The notes under the pieces: generated by a model | The model's input: only the letters and a program-made list of their open reading frames with translations | Databases searched by the model: none | Told to the model about the DNA's origin: nothing | From: Anastatus disparis | Taxonomy: Eukaryota; Arthropoda; Insecta; Hymenoptera; Eupelmidae | DNA length: 64,000 bases | Reading direction: 5' to 3' | Assembly (NCBI GenBank): GCA_017163975.1 | Contig: JAFFSR010000136.1 | Span: 5,205,501 to 5,269,500 of the forward strand | Shown: positions 36,797 through 49,184 of the stretch, one piece after another | Numbering within the stretch: position 1 is the stretch's first letter | Layout of the letters: every line of letters begins with the position of its first letter | Program-made: the position numbers and the translations under genes

Positions 36797-38112
36797 TGCA
36801 AAAAGATTCAATTATTTAACTATCTCTGACAATTTGTATACAAACAAACATGTCAGCTGATCCAACCTTAGCATCAAATTCTTCACACAATGCTCGCAAT
36901 ACATCGTTAATCTCACTCATACTTTGAGCAAATATCATACTGTCATCCACCCTGAGCGCTAGATACATTTTATCACCTTTATTTACATTCATAAAAATAG
37001 ACCATTCAGAATCACATTTTTTAAAATTATATTTACATAAAAATTCATTATATCCATCACACCAGCACTTTGACGATTGTTTCAGTCCATGAAGAGATTT
37101 CTTCAGCTTACAAGCCTTATTTTTAGCATCAGGAACAAGTAGACCCTCTGAAATTTTAATATACAATTCTTCATTCAAAATTCCATAAAGAAAAGCTGTC
37201 TTTATATCGAATTGAGCCATTTCCAATTTTCCTTGTGTTACTATAGCAAATAGTATACGAATAGACTCATACTTAGCTACTGGAGCATAAGTGTCATAAT
37301 AATCAATTGCATGTCTCTGATTGAAACGTCTGGAATGTTGATTCCAGTGAAACATCACTATTCCTATTCCTAGAATTTGTTTTATTCATTGTTCTATCAC
37401 TTATCTGAACTTCTTGCATCTGAGTTTCCTGAGTCTAAACCTCTCGAGTTTCCATATGGTGAGTTTCCATTTCAATAGACTGATTAAGGTCACTATTAGC
37501 TTCTGAGTTTACTTCAGACACTTCCATTAGACTATCTTGAGCTTCATTATAAAACTTTTTAAAATATGTCAATGCTTCGTTCTTATGTTTAAGAAAATAT
37601 ACATGTCGGAAGCCTGTTTTTTTTTCCTTTAATAACAGAAAATACTTTGAGATACCTAAAGAACTGAACATAAGGCCACAAAGGTCTCCACAGATGCAAT
37701 CACTCACATCAAAATCATTCCTATGATCAACCTCGTGATATGGTAGTCGATACATTTTACCTTTTACACAACCTTCACAGAATGACTACTTCTCCTGGAC
37801 CTTGTCGACTCCATCCACAATCTCATTCCTTATCATGTGCGTCAAAGTTCCTTTGACGCACATGATAAGGACGTTTACGTGTCCTAGGCTTTCATGTAAT
37901 TGTTGAAGACTGCAACTAGTTGCATTGACTTTTATGGAATCAACCTCAAAATACAAACAACAAATATTATTACAGCATCTAATACCTTCAACTACTTTTT
38001 CAAAAGTTTCTTTAGTTTCAATTATAATTTCGTCTTGTTTAAAAATAACTCTCAAACCGTTTTGAGTAGTTACACCCGTTGAAAATAAATTTTTCCCGAG
38101 CGATGGCACATG

Positions 38113-39727
38113 CTCGTGCTGAAATCGTACACTGAAAATCTTTGTGAACGCACTACAAATAAGCGTGGGCGTTCAGTTAACTATTGCGTGATTAGAACCC
38201 CTGTGAATCGGTGAGTAGTTTACTGAATAACGGCATGGCGTCGCTCTGATACTGAATTTACGTATCTTAATCCTAGACTTTATAGGTTAACAGTTTTGAG
38301 CACCACGATTCTAAGAGAAAAGGGTTCTCGGTGTAGAAGAAAAATGCTGCATTTTTGTCTGAATTTTATCTTAATCTTCATCTTTTCATAACTTTTACAC
38401 AACATAAATTTTAGAAACGCAATTTTTTTTCGATTTTTTACGAAATAAATTTGGTTTTAAATTCTTTTCTAACGGGAAAGAAAATATATTTCTATGATAT
38501 AAACGATTACCAGAATGAAAAATCAGTTACATTTGGATGAGGACATTTTCGCGACATTTATATTGATGCGTTTAGTTGAAAAATTCTTTGAAGATTAAAA
38601 TCCACTATTAGTGAAAAATCGTGAGTCAGTTGGTTACTATAGCTAGCAGGATAGAAGATAAGCGCAATATTTTATCAGTTTTCTATAAGTATAGACTTCA
38701 TACTATCAACTTATTTTATCTAATATAATCATTTAAATCATTTTAGATATTCCAAAAAATCCAAAAAAATATTATTTAAGTTATCAAAATTTAGATTCTA
38801 CAGAAGATTATTGATTTACAATTAGCAAGCCTCTAAAAAAAGGTACATTTTTTACGACAGAGGCAATAATCAGAATACAATACTATCCACATTTGGTTTG
38901 AGAAACTTCCTCGACATTCATGTAGTCCAAACAATAGAAACAAAGTTGTGACATTCATTCAGGGCTTAATAAAACCTATACAGAGCTATTAAGGCAATGA
39001 AAAAACATACTCTATGTGAAATGTAATAAAAAAAAAAAAAAAACGGTAGAAAATGCTCCAGGAGGCTGCAAAGTTAGCCAAAACAGGTTTTTTAATTCTC
39101 TGAAGCAACGTACGCATTTAAGAAAAAAAAATTATAAATAAAAGTATTAGTGAATAAAAAAACCTACAATTTGAGTGGTGCCGCGATTATTTTCGTCAAT
39201 TAGTTATTGCAAAAAACCAAAAAACCATAAAAAATGTCTATTTCTTGTATATAAATTATTTATTGTAAAAATATTTTTTTAAATATTTTTCACTTTTACA
39301 AGAAAGCCTTCAGAATAAAAACAAAAAGGGAGGTAACAGCAAATCGACTAATTTCTTGCTGAGATATTCCCTATTGTTTATCCCAACACACATAATGTTT
39401 AAAGCAATAATTTTTTTTAATGAACATGTAGAGTTGCTTAAACTCTTCATGAAGGTTGAAATTTTCATACTCCATTTAGAGCAAACGAGAAAATTCAATT
39501 GCAACATTTTTTATAATGCTTTAAAAAAGAGGGTGTTCTTTATAAATAAAAGAAGTCGGAACTTTATTTATAACTTTTATGAATTTGCAATTTGAATATT
39601 CTTATAGCTGAGTCCGAAACGAAGATTTAAAAAAAAGAACTCTCTGAAGCCAAGATAAGATTTTTTTTTTAAATCACAGCCGCTTTGTTTAAAAATAGAC
39701 TTTTTAAAAAAGACATACTAAAAACAT
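38113..39727. other. Non-coding AT-rich interval
   Basis: There is no supported gene. A TACACTGAAAATC motif at about 38130 resembles the CACTG element ends and may mark the truncation point of the copia relic. A poly(A) run is at about 39029-39043. Confidence 0.4.
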
Positions 39728-41202
39728 ATCTCGTCGGGTTGGCGGAACAAGGCGACACCTCGGTTTTTGGCGTGGAAAAGGATACACGTCATATTTTGTT
39801 TAGAAAAGGCGACACCTCGGTTTTGGGCCTGGAAAAGGATACACGTCTTTTTTTGTTTGGAAAAGGCGACACGTCGGTTTTCGTTTTAAAAAAGGCGACA
39901 CGTCGGAGGGAAACTTGTTTTTCAAATGTTGAGTTAAAAAAAGAAATTCAATTCTCTGTATAACTAGGAGCTACACTAGTTTCTAACTAGCAAAGTACTC
40001 ACTAACATTTATAAATGACTAAATTAAAATAATTTTTTAACAGGAAATTTTTCTTTTTTTTAATTTTGAAATAATTGGTAACACAACTAAAATAAAATAT
40101 AATTAGTGTAAATATTATTTACATATTATATGTTGTAAAAAATATTATAATTTAGAAAATAAAAAATTTGAATTGAAAATTCCGTTTATGGTACTTTTAA
40201 AGTTTACTGAATTTGTTACATAGTTCATATTATTAGTTCTTAGTTACATATAATCTACGTTTACATATTTAACATATTATAGTTTATATATAACACACAT
40301 TTACATATTATGTTCAGTACATATAAAAGAATAAATATTTAAAAGAAAAGTATTAAACTTTTGACAAGAATTTCGAGTGGTATCTTCAAGACTCATGGCC
40401 ACAAAGAAAGTATAAACCATGGCATTTTCTCGTACTCATGAGTCTAGAAAATATGACTCGTAACACAAAGAAAGGATTAAACATTTCGAAAATCTAACGT
40501 AATTATTATATTTTTATAATAATGATAACATACTTTTTGGCAATTAAACGGATTTTAAAAAATAAATCAAATTCATCACGCGGCTTAATAAACGTATCAC
40601 ACAGTTACTATATATCATAAGATGTAAATGTATGGTATATATAAACTATAATATCTCAAATATGTGACCGCAGATTATATGTAGCTATGAACTAATAATA
40701 TAAACTATGTAACAGACTCAATAAACTTTAAGAGTACCATAAACGGAATTCCCAATTCAAATTTTCATTTTGTAGATTACAGTATTTTTTACAACATATA
40801 ATATGTAAATAATATTTATACTAATTATACTTTATTTTAGTTGAGTTACCAATTATTCAAAAATTAAAAAAAAAAAAAATTTCTCCGTAAAAAATTATTT
40901 CAATTTAGTCATTGATAAATTTTAGTAAGTACTTTGCTACTTGAAAACTAGTGTAGCTCCTAGTTATACAAAAAATTAAATGAATTCTTTTTTTAACTCA
41001 ACATTTGAAAAACAAGTTTCCCTCCGATGTGTCACCTTTTCCAAACGAAAATCAACGTGTATCCTTTTCCACGCCCAAAACCGAGGTGTCGCCTTCTCCT
41101 AACGAAAAACGACGTGTATCCTTTTCCGTGGCAAAAACCGAGGTGTCGACTTTTCCAAACGAAAAACGGTGTGTATCCTTGTTGCGCCAACCCGACGATC
41201 TG
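39728..41202. mobile_element. 1.5-kb foldback with iterated CACCTCGG/CACGTC termini
   Basis: The ends ATCTCGTCGGGTTGGCG and CGCCAACCCGACGATC pair. Each terminus holds three iterations of a ~60-bp unit (GGCGACACCTCGGTTTT followed by GGAAAAGGATACACGTC). The interior (39960-40980) is also an inverted repeat, pairing CTAGGAGCTACACTAG and GGTACTTTTAAAGTTTA with their complements. Two short ORFs across the termini are repeat artefacts. Confidence 0.85.
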
Positions 41203-41221
41203 TTATAGTCCAAAATCACGG

Positions 41222-42104
41222 GTGATAACCTCAAATATGATCGTAACACTTCTAATACGGGAGATTAAAGAAAAGTTTTATGTGAAATACAATAAAGACT
41301 ATAAAGAAGTTTATACGTCAAGTGAATCAGATTTTAATTTGCTAAAGGAACTCTGGATTAATAACGGTGTACAGTTTCATACGTACACAAAAAACAAAAC
41401 AAGCAACGAGTATTCATCTTAAGAGGACTGTACGCTGACACAGAAATAGCACAAATAACAAGCGATATAAAAGATTTAGATTATAATGCTACAAAAGTAA
41501 ATTTAATAAAAAATACCATAAAGCTTTTATTTATGGTAACCTTCAGTGATGAAACCAAGCTAGCAGTGCTTGGCCAAAATGCAAAGTTTATCTGCTATAC
41601 GAAAGTTACATGGGAGAATTATATTAATAAAAAAAAATTAACAGAGTATCGTAGGTGTCAGGAATGGGGACATGCTACAAGCAACTGCTATGCGGAAATA
41701 AGCTGTTTAAAGTGTGTGCATAAGCACCTGACAAAAGATTGTAGTAAAGATGAAGCTGAACCAGCTAAATGTGCTAATTGCAGCGGTGATCATCCTGTAA
41801 ATACAACCATTTGTTTAGTATGTAAAAGACGAGTTGAAATACTTGCAAACAAAAACAAACACATGAATCATAAAACGAAAACGAAAGTCATAACGAGTGC
41901 TAAACTACAAGATCATAAGCAGTTACCTAAACTAAAAACAGTGAAGCCAACAAATGTATGGAATACTTGGGACATAACCTCAACACATGATGTAGTAGGT
42001 ACTTCAAGAACCAGTCACAATTACGATCGAAATACAATCACAAACGTAAATCTAGAAAGTCATAATGCAACACTTATAAAATTGACCAAAGAAATCAAAC
42101 TAAC
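41222..42104 (+). pseudogene. Jockey-type non-LTR retrotransposon ORF1 (gag-like) relic
   Basis: An N-terminal part (to about 41420, ending GVQFHTYT) continues in another frame as VFILRGLYADTE, so there is a frameshift. From 41533 the frame is open: a pre-C2HC domain (KVTWENYINKKKL) followed by zinc knuckles of the CxxCxxxGHxxxxC form (CQEWGHATSNC, CLKCVHKHLTKDC, CANCSGDHPVNTTIC). Such proteins bind retrotransposon RNA. The 3' part is cut by the repeat starting at 42104. The following 200 residues of the open frame are only partly genuine. Confidence 0.85.
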
Positions 42105-42460
42105 TAGGAGAGTATCAGACCTCCGGATCACGGATTTTGCTCAAACGTTGGGATAAGTTTTCAGATGTAAAAATATGAAAGGAAACAGAATTTTAGATCC
42201 CAACGCTCAATATTTCCCTAGTTACCGGCAATTTTAGAAAATCACTAAAAAAGTTACTAGATTTTCAAACGCATTTAGTTCCTTAGCATGGATAGCTAAG
42301 GGATCGAAACTTTTTTTAAATGAAAGCTGAGCTCAAATCCTTTCGAAATAGTATTTATAGCATGTCAAAATATTATTTTTTCCCAAAGTTATAGCGTGAT
42401 AAACATTGGACCTGATTTTTCTTTTTAAAACATTAATTAATAACAAAAGCTGAAATTGGG
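42104..42460. mobile_element. CTAGGAGAG element, partial copy
   Basis: It begins CTAGGAGAGTATCAGACC and is collinear with the left arm of 29002-30040, including GATCACGGATTTTGCTCAAA. It then has only a short piece of the right arm (AAAGCTGAAATTGGGTC). It interrupts jockey ORF1. Confidence 0.8.
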
Positions 42461-42461
42461 T

Positions 42462-44830
42462 CTAAATAAAAAGATAAAAATTAGATCTAAAATAAACACA
42501 CCTAGTAAAATACACGAAGAGGTACAAGAAATTACAAATAATATCAAAGTCGAGAATACTCATGTGCACGAATTTGTACATAAGTACAGCTATAAAATAT
42601 TGTCTCCTTGAATCAGTACGCAGGCAACCCAGCGCAGTTCTATGAGTAGAAACACGATCGCCCATCGTCATGTCTAATATATATCTCATACATGAATTTT
42701 GTAGTCTTTGTAATCGTCTCCTCCACTCCTGTGAAGCATCGAGCAGAGCTACTGAGCAGTAGTCTAGATGTGGAAATAGCAGGGTGGTTGCGAGTTTTTT
42801 GGGTAGAGCCTCAGAGGTATGCCGACAAAGAAACTAAATCGTACATAGTTCTACTAAATTTTTAGTCAACGTATTAATGTGTGGCGCCCATGATAGCTTG
42901 AAGTCAAGCACAACACTGAGGTTCGTAACAGCATCAGATAAAGATATGCCGACACCACCCTCAAGCTCAACTGTCTTTGGCTCACCAGCATAAAAGTCGT
43001 TGATAAATCGACTATTGCCGAAAACGATCGCCTTAGTTTTGCTTACATTTAATGTGAAGCATCGACAGCCCACTCCGACACCGCCTTGACCGCCCTCTGT
43101 AGAATACGAATAGCTTCACACTGAGAAAAAAACATAGTTGGCTTTATTGCGTTCTCTAGTAACGATAACCATGTTACTCTAGTATTCAATATATAGTCAA
43201 ATTAACCGTTTATATAGTAGCATTTACTAGATTGAACGTAGTAGGAATTTCTACAGTCTTTATTAGTATTTTATTTACTTTTTTCAAGATATACTAACCG
43301 AAGTTTTAAGACTTTAAAGTCTCGTTTTGAGTCTTCTAGGCTTTTATTATAATTAAATATTCTTATTTCATTTATTTTCGTTTGTAGATTATAACAATAT
43401 GCAAATTAATAGTATAATTTATTATATAGATTTTGAGGTTAAGATCTATTCACCATGTGCTACTGAATGCCGACCAGAGAATCTAGTTGTATTTACTATG
43501 TTACCGTAATAAACGAGAAAAACAGTACATTGGTTAAACTCATCGGTCTTAACGTAGTAAAGCCAACTAGGTTTTTCTTTCAGTGCATTCACATCCTCGT
43601 AAGAGACCTGCGTATAAATTTGCAGGTTATCAGCATATAGTAGGTGCTCGACGCAAGCAGAGTCGAATGTGTCACGTATGTTATTAATGTTAAGGCAAAA
43701 CAACAGAGGTTCCAGCTCTGAACCCAACGGAACTCCTAAATTTGTTGTTAGCCAATTCGATTCCTCTTTTAAATGCATGAAAATTATTTGTTTCCTACAT
43801 AATAAATAGGAGCTAATCCACTCGTTTGCAGCCCTGGAAAATCCCATTGATCTAAGCCTCGCAAGTAGTTTGGAGTACAAGATCGTGTTGAATGCCTTTC
43901 TGAAGTCAAATAGAAGTAGTAACGTGACAAGTTTCTTATGTATAACCGATCTTATGTCGTCTGTAAGTTTAAGTACGACAGTCTGCACTGAGTTATGCTT
44001 TTTAAAGCCAGTTTGCATAGAGTCAAGTATTTTATGTGCCGTAATGTACTCTTGGTTATGGGCAATCTTCTCAAGGACCTTTGGAAGAAAACATAAGATT
44101 GCTATGGGCCTAAAATCTTTAGGTAATGTAGGTGCAGGGCATTTCTTTAACGGCACAATGCGTGCACGCTTCCAAAGGCAAGGGAACGCTTTGCGGGATG
44201 CCATCCTTGCCACAAGTCTGTGATGAAAAATGCAAAATTGCAAGGACTACATCAATAACATTAATTGGCTTGAAGGCAAAGCCACTTTCACTACATTGAG
44301 AAAGAATTCTCTTACATTCCTCATTATCATCGTGTGGCAAGATTGACAAGTGCGCATTAAGCTCATCTGGAATGAGTCTATTCAACTCCCTTCAAGGTCC
44401 GGACAAGAGCCTCAGATCTTTTAACTCCTTCCAGACATTACCTGTGGCAAAAGCTTGAATGGTCTATTATGATAGTAAGTAGTCTAGCTTGTTCAATCTG
44501 TTTGTCTATTGTTTTACGCAGTTGCAGAAATTCGGAGAGATATTTCTCATCCTTCATCCGTTTGTATCTTGGATACGTGGCATCTCTCTTGCACTGCATA
44601 TGCGACAATACTTTGTCTATCTATGAAAATTTGTCTTTACTAAATTTAATTGTTTTTAGTAGCGCCAGATTTTGTATTGCTTCTGTAAGATTGTCACAGA
44701 GGCAGTCGAGTGCAGATTCAGGGTCAACTTTACCAACTGTAAATGGCGTCCAATCACAGCCCGCTAAACTCTGTACCAATAATGTTAGACAGATATCTTT
44801 ATAATTTCTATACCTAATTGCTTTTTAATC
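42462..44830 (-). pseudogene. Jockey-type non-LTR reverse transcriptase relic
   Basis: On the minus strand, from right to left: the linker between endonuclease and RT (44804-44400), then RT with LWKRARIVPLKK, FRPIAILCFLPKVLEKI, LLFDFRKAFNTI and GVPLGSELEPLLF, and the catalytic box mutated to YADN (normally YADD/FADD) at about 43640. A CACTG MITE (43119-43585) interrupts it. Beyond that it continues with NVSKTKAIVFGNS and a C-terminal LDYCSVALLDASQEWRRRLQR segment to about 42462. It has several stops and frameshifts. It lies opposite to the adjacent ORF1, so the two come from different insertions or a rearrangement. Confidence 0.87.
43119..43585. mobile_element. MITE with CACTGA ends inside the jockey RT
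   Basis: The left end CACTGAGAAAAAAACATAG and the right end CTAGGTTTTTCTTTCAGTG lead to paired TTGGCTTTA/TAAAGCCAA blocks. It is flanked by CA on both sides. RT reading frames on the two sides join in register around it. Confidence 0.8.
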
Positions 44831-45675
44831 TGTTATAACATGATTACAAGAAATACATACATCAATTACGTTATACCGATTAGATTAACAAAATTTGGAT
44901 TTTACAAAAGCTTGTTGATTCATGATAAGAGCCTTACGAAACAAAGGATACATTTTTTATGATAGGAACAATAAATAGAATGAATAGACTTTTCCAACCA
45001 AATCTCTACCTCATGGCGAGAATCTGGAAGTTTCTACGTTAGGCTCTAGCATCATCCGTTTTCGATGTTTATGTCACATTCGGCATACTTAGACGCCGAA
45101 ACCATATTTCTCTCCCCTATCACACACATTTTGGATAGCAAAAAATCACCTAATTGACTTACGAAGTTGCATAGGGCATTGTGACCTATCTAAATAATAA
45201 CCACATACCTTCATTTATTATTATATACTTGTAATTGATGCAATCAGTTGACAGTAATTGGTTTGAATCATTTTTTTAGGTCACAGTTATATATTCGTTT
45301 GCACTCGTTTTAATTACATTAAACATGAAATTATTTATAAAATATTAAGAATCGATGCTTTTTCTCAGCTTTGAAAAAAACATTTAAAAGGTGTTTGAAG
45401 AAAAAAATATTGAATTTTATTTCATTACAATTTTTATATTGACAAACCAATCGAAGAATTTTGTTAACTCGCATGTATCTGGTACAGTTACACTATTCCA
45501 CCTAAGGATGATCACATAGGGTTGTAAACCGAAACGAATCAACACTGTACCATCCTCGGAGTGGAGCATTAATTTACTTATGAAAGAAGAACAGTTTGAT
45601 CCAAACCGAAATTGTTAATAAAAGTTTTTGGTTCGGACCGGAGTGGTACAGGAGCGGTTTTGAACTAGTTGAATC
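44831..45675. other. Non-coding interval
   Basis: No gene or clear repeat is recognised. Confidence 0.4.
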
Positions 45676-46575
45676 TTAAGGATGTTCTATGATTATATCA
45701 AAATGTACAGAAATGCATGAAACTTCAAAATATGATAATTTAACATATAAAGAACAAGCTAGAATTTTTTCAGTATTTTTTATCGCAAGATTTTTATTAA
45801 AAATCTAGTTTAAAAATAGTCCCAAATAACATTGCTCTTATGGGAGACTGAAGCAATTTTTCCTTATGTCTTGAATTTTTCACATACGCAATGTACAGAA
45901 TTAAAAAAAAAACTGATATTATGAAAGAATAGGTTTTAAGGAATAATTTTGATATTTTGTTTTTTATACCTCATCGGAAATTTCGCAAAGATAAATGTAC
46001 TTAAAGTTTATATTTTCATTCATTATCAGAGCACTATTACAAAAAAATGAAAAAGTTGGCAGCGCCGTACAAATATATATATAGATATACTTATCTGGTA
46101 GTCTTTATAACAGCTGACTTACGAACGTAAGTTTTGAGGTTATAATACGAAGGAAGACTGTGATGCGTCAATAATTTATATAAAAAGTAAATGAATAATT
46201 TATATAAAAACTAAAAAAGTTAATATCCAATAATATTATAGAGAGCGCGGTGGCGTAATGGATAGAGCTCTTGCCTTCAACGCGGAGGGCACGGGTTCAA
46301 ATCCTGGCCAGGTACCTCTAACTTTTTTTCGAAAGAAAATTAGTGTATGTGCCATTTATATCGCGACTCTTCAATAATCCGACCTCATTGGGTATCGGTT
46401 GATTGTTGGTCACAAAAAGTGGCTGACTATCCATCGGTAGTCAAAGTCTTCGGTATGGTGGTGTCTGATAGTCTAGCCTGATGTAATGTGTTAAACGGTT
46501 CCGGGCTGGGGTCCCTCGACATCTCCATTGAAAAAGGTTAATTATATAGAGGATAACAATATCCTTTATATAATT

Positions 46576-46639
<64 letters not shown>

Positions 46640-46795
46640 TCAATGATATTTTATGGTTTTACATTTATTTTTTATGTAATTTATTTAGACTGATTTTTTT
46701 TTTCTAAGATTGGTAGCTCTACATCTTTCAATGCTTTTAACCCATGTCTCCCCTGTCCCCGCTACCCTCCCTTTGGCATCATAGAACATCCTTAA
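45676..46795. mobile_element. TTAA-flanked element, GGATGTTCTATGAT ends
   Basis: TTAAGGATGTTCTATGAT at the left and its complement ATCATAGAACATCCTTAA at the right enclose ~1.1 kb of non-coding DNA. A SINE (46241-46626) lies inside and must be younger. Confidence 0.65.
46241..46626 (+). mobile_element. tRNA-derived SINE with 45-nt poly(A) tail
   Basis: A tRNA-like head (about 46243-46311) has an A box TGGCGTAATGGATAGAG and a perfect B box GGTTCAAATCC. The anticodon loop CTTCAAC and D-arm resemble tRNA-Arg. A ~250-bp body follows, including GTTAAACGGTTCCGGGCTGG, then a TATATAATTAATCTT block and a pure A tract (46582-46626). The long intact tail suggests recent, LINE-driven insertion. The acceptor stem is imperfect, so it is not a functional tRNA. 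Confidence 0.85.
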
Positions 46796-47180
46796 ATTTT
46801 TTTTATAAATATAATAATACTATATCGTATATTATCAATGAATAAGAACTAAAATCTACTTAATTATATTTAATATTCTTAATGTAACATATAAAATATT
46901 ATACAATCGTGTTTTACATAATACAAAATATTAATTTACAAACATATTATTTTTTATGACACCGAAGGCTGGATTTGACTTAATATCTGTAGACCAAGCT
47001 GAATTTGTATTTGTTTTTATGAGTAATTTCAAATTATCTTTTGATATATTTTTATTATATATTGTACATACACTTTTAAATAATTATTTAAAATAGTGAA
47101 AAACCGCTTAGAAACCGTTACGGAGCGCTCCTCGTTTTTCTTTTTGCTCTTTCTTAGCAATTCCAAAAGCCACCTTAAAA
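46796..47180. other. Non-coding AT-rich interval
   Basis: Nothing recognisable is present. Confidence 0.4.
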
Positions 47181-47400
47181 TAGTATATTTTTCCCCCAGG
47201 GAAAAAAAGTAAAGAATGTCCAAAATCGTATGTAAATTGTCACCCGAGCCGAAGGCGAGGGGGGCAAACATACGATTTAAGGCATTATTTTTTTTCCCGT
47301 GGCAAAAATGCGATTTTTTTCAACACCGGGCCGAAAATACAACTTTTTTTTTGGCGCTATGTAAAAAAGTAGTAGTTTCGGGCCAAGTGTTGAAAAAAAG
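47181..47400 (+). repeat. Dispersed repeat with GAGCCGAAGGCGAGG loop, copy 2
   Basis: Nearly identical to 33952-34170. The flanks differ, so both ends of the repeat are defined by the comparison: it starts TAGTATATTTTT and ends GTTGAAAAAAAG. Confidence 0.8.
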
Positions 47401-47493
47401 AGGTTTTCAACCCTGGTTTTCATTTGGATACTGATTTGGTTAATGAAATATGAAATAAAAACAAAATTATCATAAACAACAAAAATTATTATT

Positions 47494-47706
47494 TTAAGGC
47501 GACTACGGAAGTTCGGTTCGATTTCATTTTGTAGTTTACAAATTACTCTTTCAGTTTCTAAAATTTTTTGAATTTTTTAACTTTCCACCATTTATTATAA
47601 TCCGTAGAATGGTGGAAAATTAAAAAATCTGAAAAATTTTACATATTGAAAGAGTAATTTGTAAACTCAAAAATAAAACCTAACCTAAAATCCGAAGTCG
47701 CCTTAA
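47494..47706. mobile_element. TTAA-flanked MITE, GGCGACT ends, copy 1
   Basis: TTAAGGCGACTACGGA at the left and TCCGAAGTCGCCTTAA at the right. The arms pair over ~90 bp (AGTTTACAAATTACTCTTTC, TTTCCACCAT). A second, ~98% similar copy is at 63506-63718. Confidence 0.88.
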
Positions 47707-47925
47707 AGACGAATAAATTAGAAATCAAAATTACAAAAAAATCGAAGAATTGCCGAATAAATCCTTATATTCATATTTATCCTACCTTATGTAATTATAT
47801 GATCACACAGTAACGATGTCAAGAAAAGATTTTTTAGTTCATTGTGAAACGGGTTTAAGGTATTAAATTTTTTCACAGTAGTTGAAATTAAAAAATAATA
47901 TTAATATTTTTGTTTGAAAATTTAG

Positions 47926-48006
47926 CCACAAAATCTTGTCCAACTTCTGTTATTAAAAGAACATCACAAGAATTTAGAAAATTTGGAGAAGCTGCACCTT
48001 CAGTAG
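47926..48006 (+). CDS. Unrecognised host gene, exon 3
   Basis: An 81-nt, phase 1-1 exon between AAAATTTAG and a GTAAGA donor. It encodes TKSCPTSVIKRTSQEFRKFG and a few more residues. The first two bases complete the Ser codon begun at 24575. The next exon at 52227 joins in phase. Confidence 0.6.
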   Translation, partial: PQNLVQLLLLKEHHKNLENLEKLHLQ

Positions 48007-48200
48007 GTAAGATTATTTAACTTCTTATGTATTAGCATAAAGTGTGTTATTCTATTGTAGATTCTCTACATCTTGCCGCATGGTACTGTACATAAGTCTT
48101 TATGATGAATCCTATTTTTATGCTTTTCTAATTGGGACATAAAAAAGTGTTTTGAATTTCAAATGAGGCATATATTAGATAGTCTTCTTTATCAAATGAC

Positions 48201-48592
48201 TTAAGACCAGGCCGGAGTAGAACCTGATACCGACCGAGTAACAATTTGGTTGTTTGTTATTTACTCAAGTATTAATCGGTGTATCTTCAAATTAAAGGTT
48301 AAGCGCAATAGATATTATTATAATAAACATCTATGCGCAAGAAAAAATTATTCTACCGCTTTGTTTTTGAGAAAAGTAAATAACGCCAAAGTAAAAGTTT
48401 ATGCTTATAATATTTTCGCGCTCCTTACTTTTCTCAAAAACAAAGCGATAGATTTTTTTTTCTTGTGCATAAATATTTGTAATAATAATATCTATTGCGC
48501 TTCACCTTCAATTTGCAGATACACCGATTAATACTTGAGTAAATAACAAAAATCTCAATTAGACAAGGACAGCAAATCCGGGCTACTCTTAA
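48201..48592. mobile_element. TTAA-flanked MITE, family B, copy 2
   Basis: TTAAGACCAGGCCGGAGTAG at the left and CCGGGCTACTCTTAA at the right. The inner hairpin is shared with 29323-29704 and 51668-52059 but reversed. It lies in the intron after exon 3. Confidence 0.88.
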
Positions 48593-49184
48593 GACTATGA
48601 AAATGTTTTAGAATTTATAAATTTAGGAGAGCTAAAAGTTAAAATTTTCGTAAAGTAATAATTTTTCCTTATATTAATCAAATACTTAATTTTTATTAGT
48701 ATAAAAATTAAAACTATTGTATGTTCCTTTGGCACGAACCGATGATTGGGATTGTTCTACTACTCATTACTTCTTATAAAGACATTATTCGTTTAACAAA
48801 CAATTATTATTAAAAAATTCTTTATTTTTATGAAGTTTTCTAGCAATTTACTAAAAAATAAATGATGATAAATTCTGATCACAGGTTCATGTTAATGATA
48901 AAAAAGAAACATAAGATAACATGTCATTTGTTAAATGAAAGGGGCTTTCTTTAATCCTCGAAATAAAAATTACTATTGCTAAAAAAAAGAATATCTTTTT
49001 CATAAAATTTTGTACGTAAGTTTTTTTTTATTTCGTAAGATAATGTAAATTCAGTTTTCGCGTACATTGAAAAAGCTCGATAAAAAAGAATCGAGAATCA
49101 ACCAGAATCCACTTAAAAGGCGGTCGGGACTATTTTCCGCATGGGGGCGCTACGGTCAGGTGAGAGAAAAATGTAAAATAATTT

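Larger units (their letters stand above)
34745..38112 (-). pseudogene. Ty1/copia retrotransposon pol relic
   Basis: Read from right to left on the minus strand: a protease/gag-pre-integrase segment with SLGKNLFSTGV and the zinc-finger fragment LHESLGHVN (38109-37786); the integrase start GDLCGLMFSSLG...YFLLLKEKKTG (37755-37500); reverse transcriptase with YAPVAKYESIR, FDIKTAFLYG, KKSLHGLKQ and a mutated RVDD (normally YVDD) at 37358-36816; the connection region (36390-36207, 35270-35180) with KFGMKNADPVDTP and REAIGSLIFL; and RNase H with GADFARCKDTRKTTSG (35180-34750). Stops, a large deletion after integrase and two inserted MITEs show it is long dead. No LTRs are recognised. Confidence 0.88.

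Noticed and set aside
41005..41249. ORFs rich in repeated VSFS / DTSV segments
   Set aside because: They are translations of the iterated 60-bp terminal motif of the foldback at 39728-41202.
46243..46311. Functional tRNA-Arg gene
   Set aside because: The promoter boxes are good but the acceptor stem is imperfect, and the sequence continues into a SINE body with a poly(A) tail.
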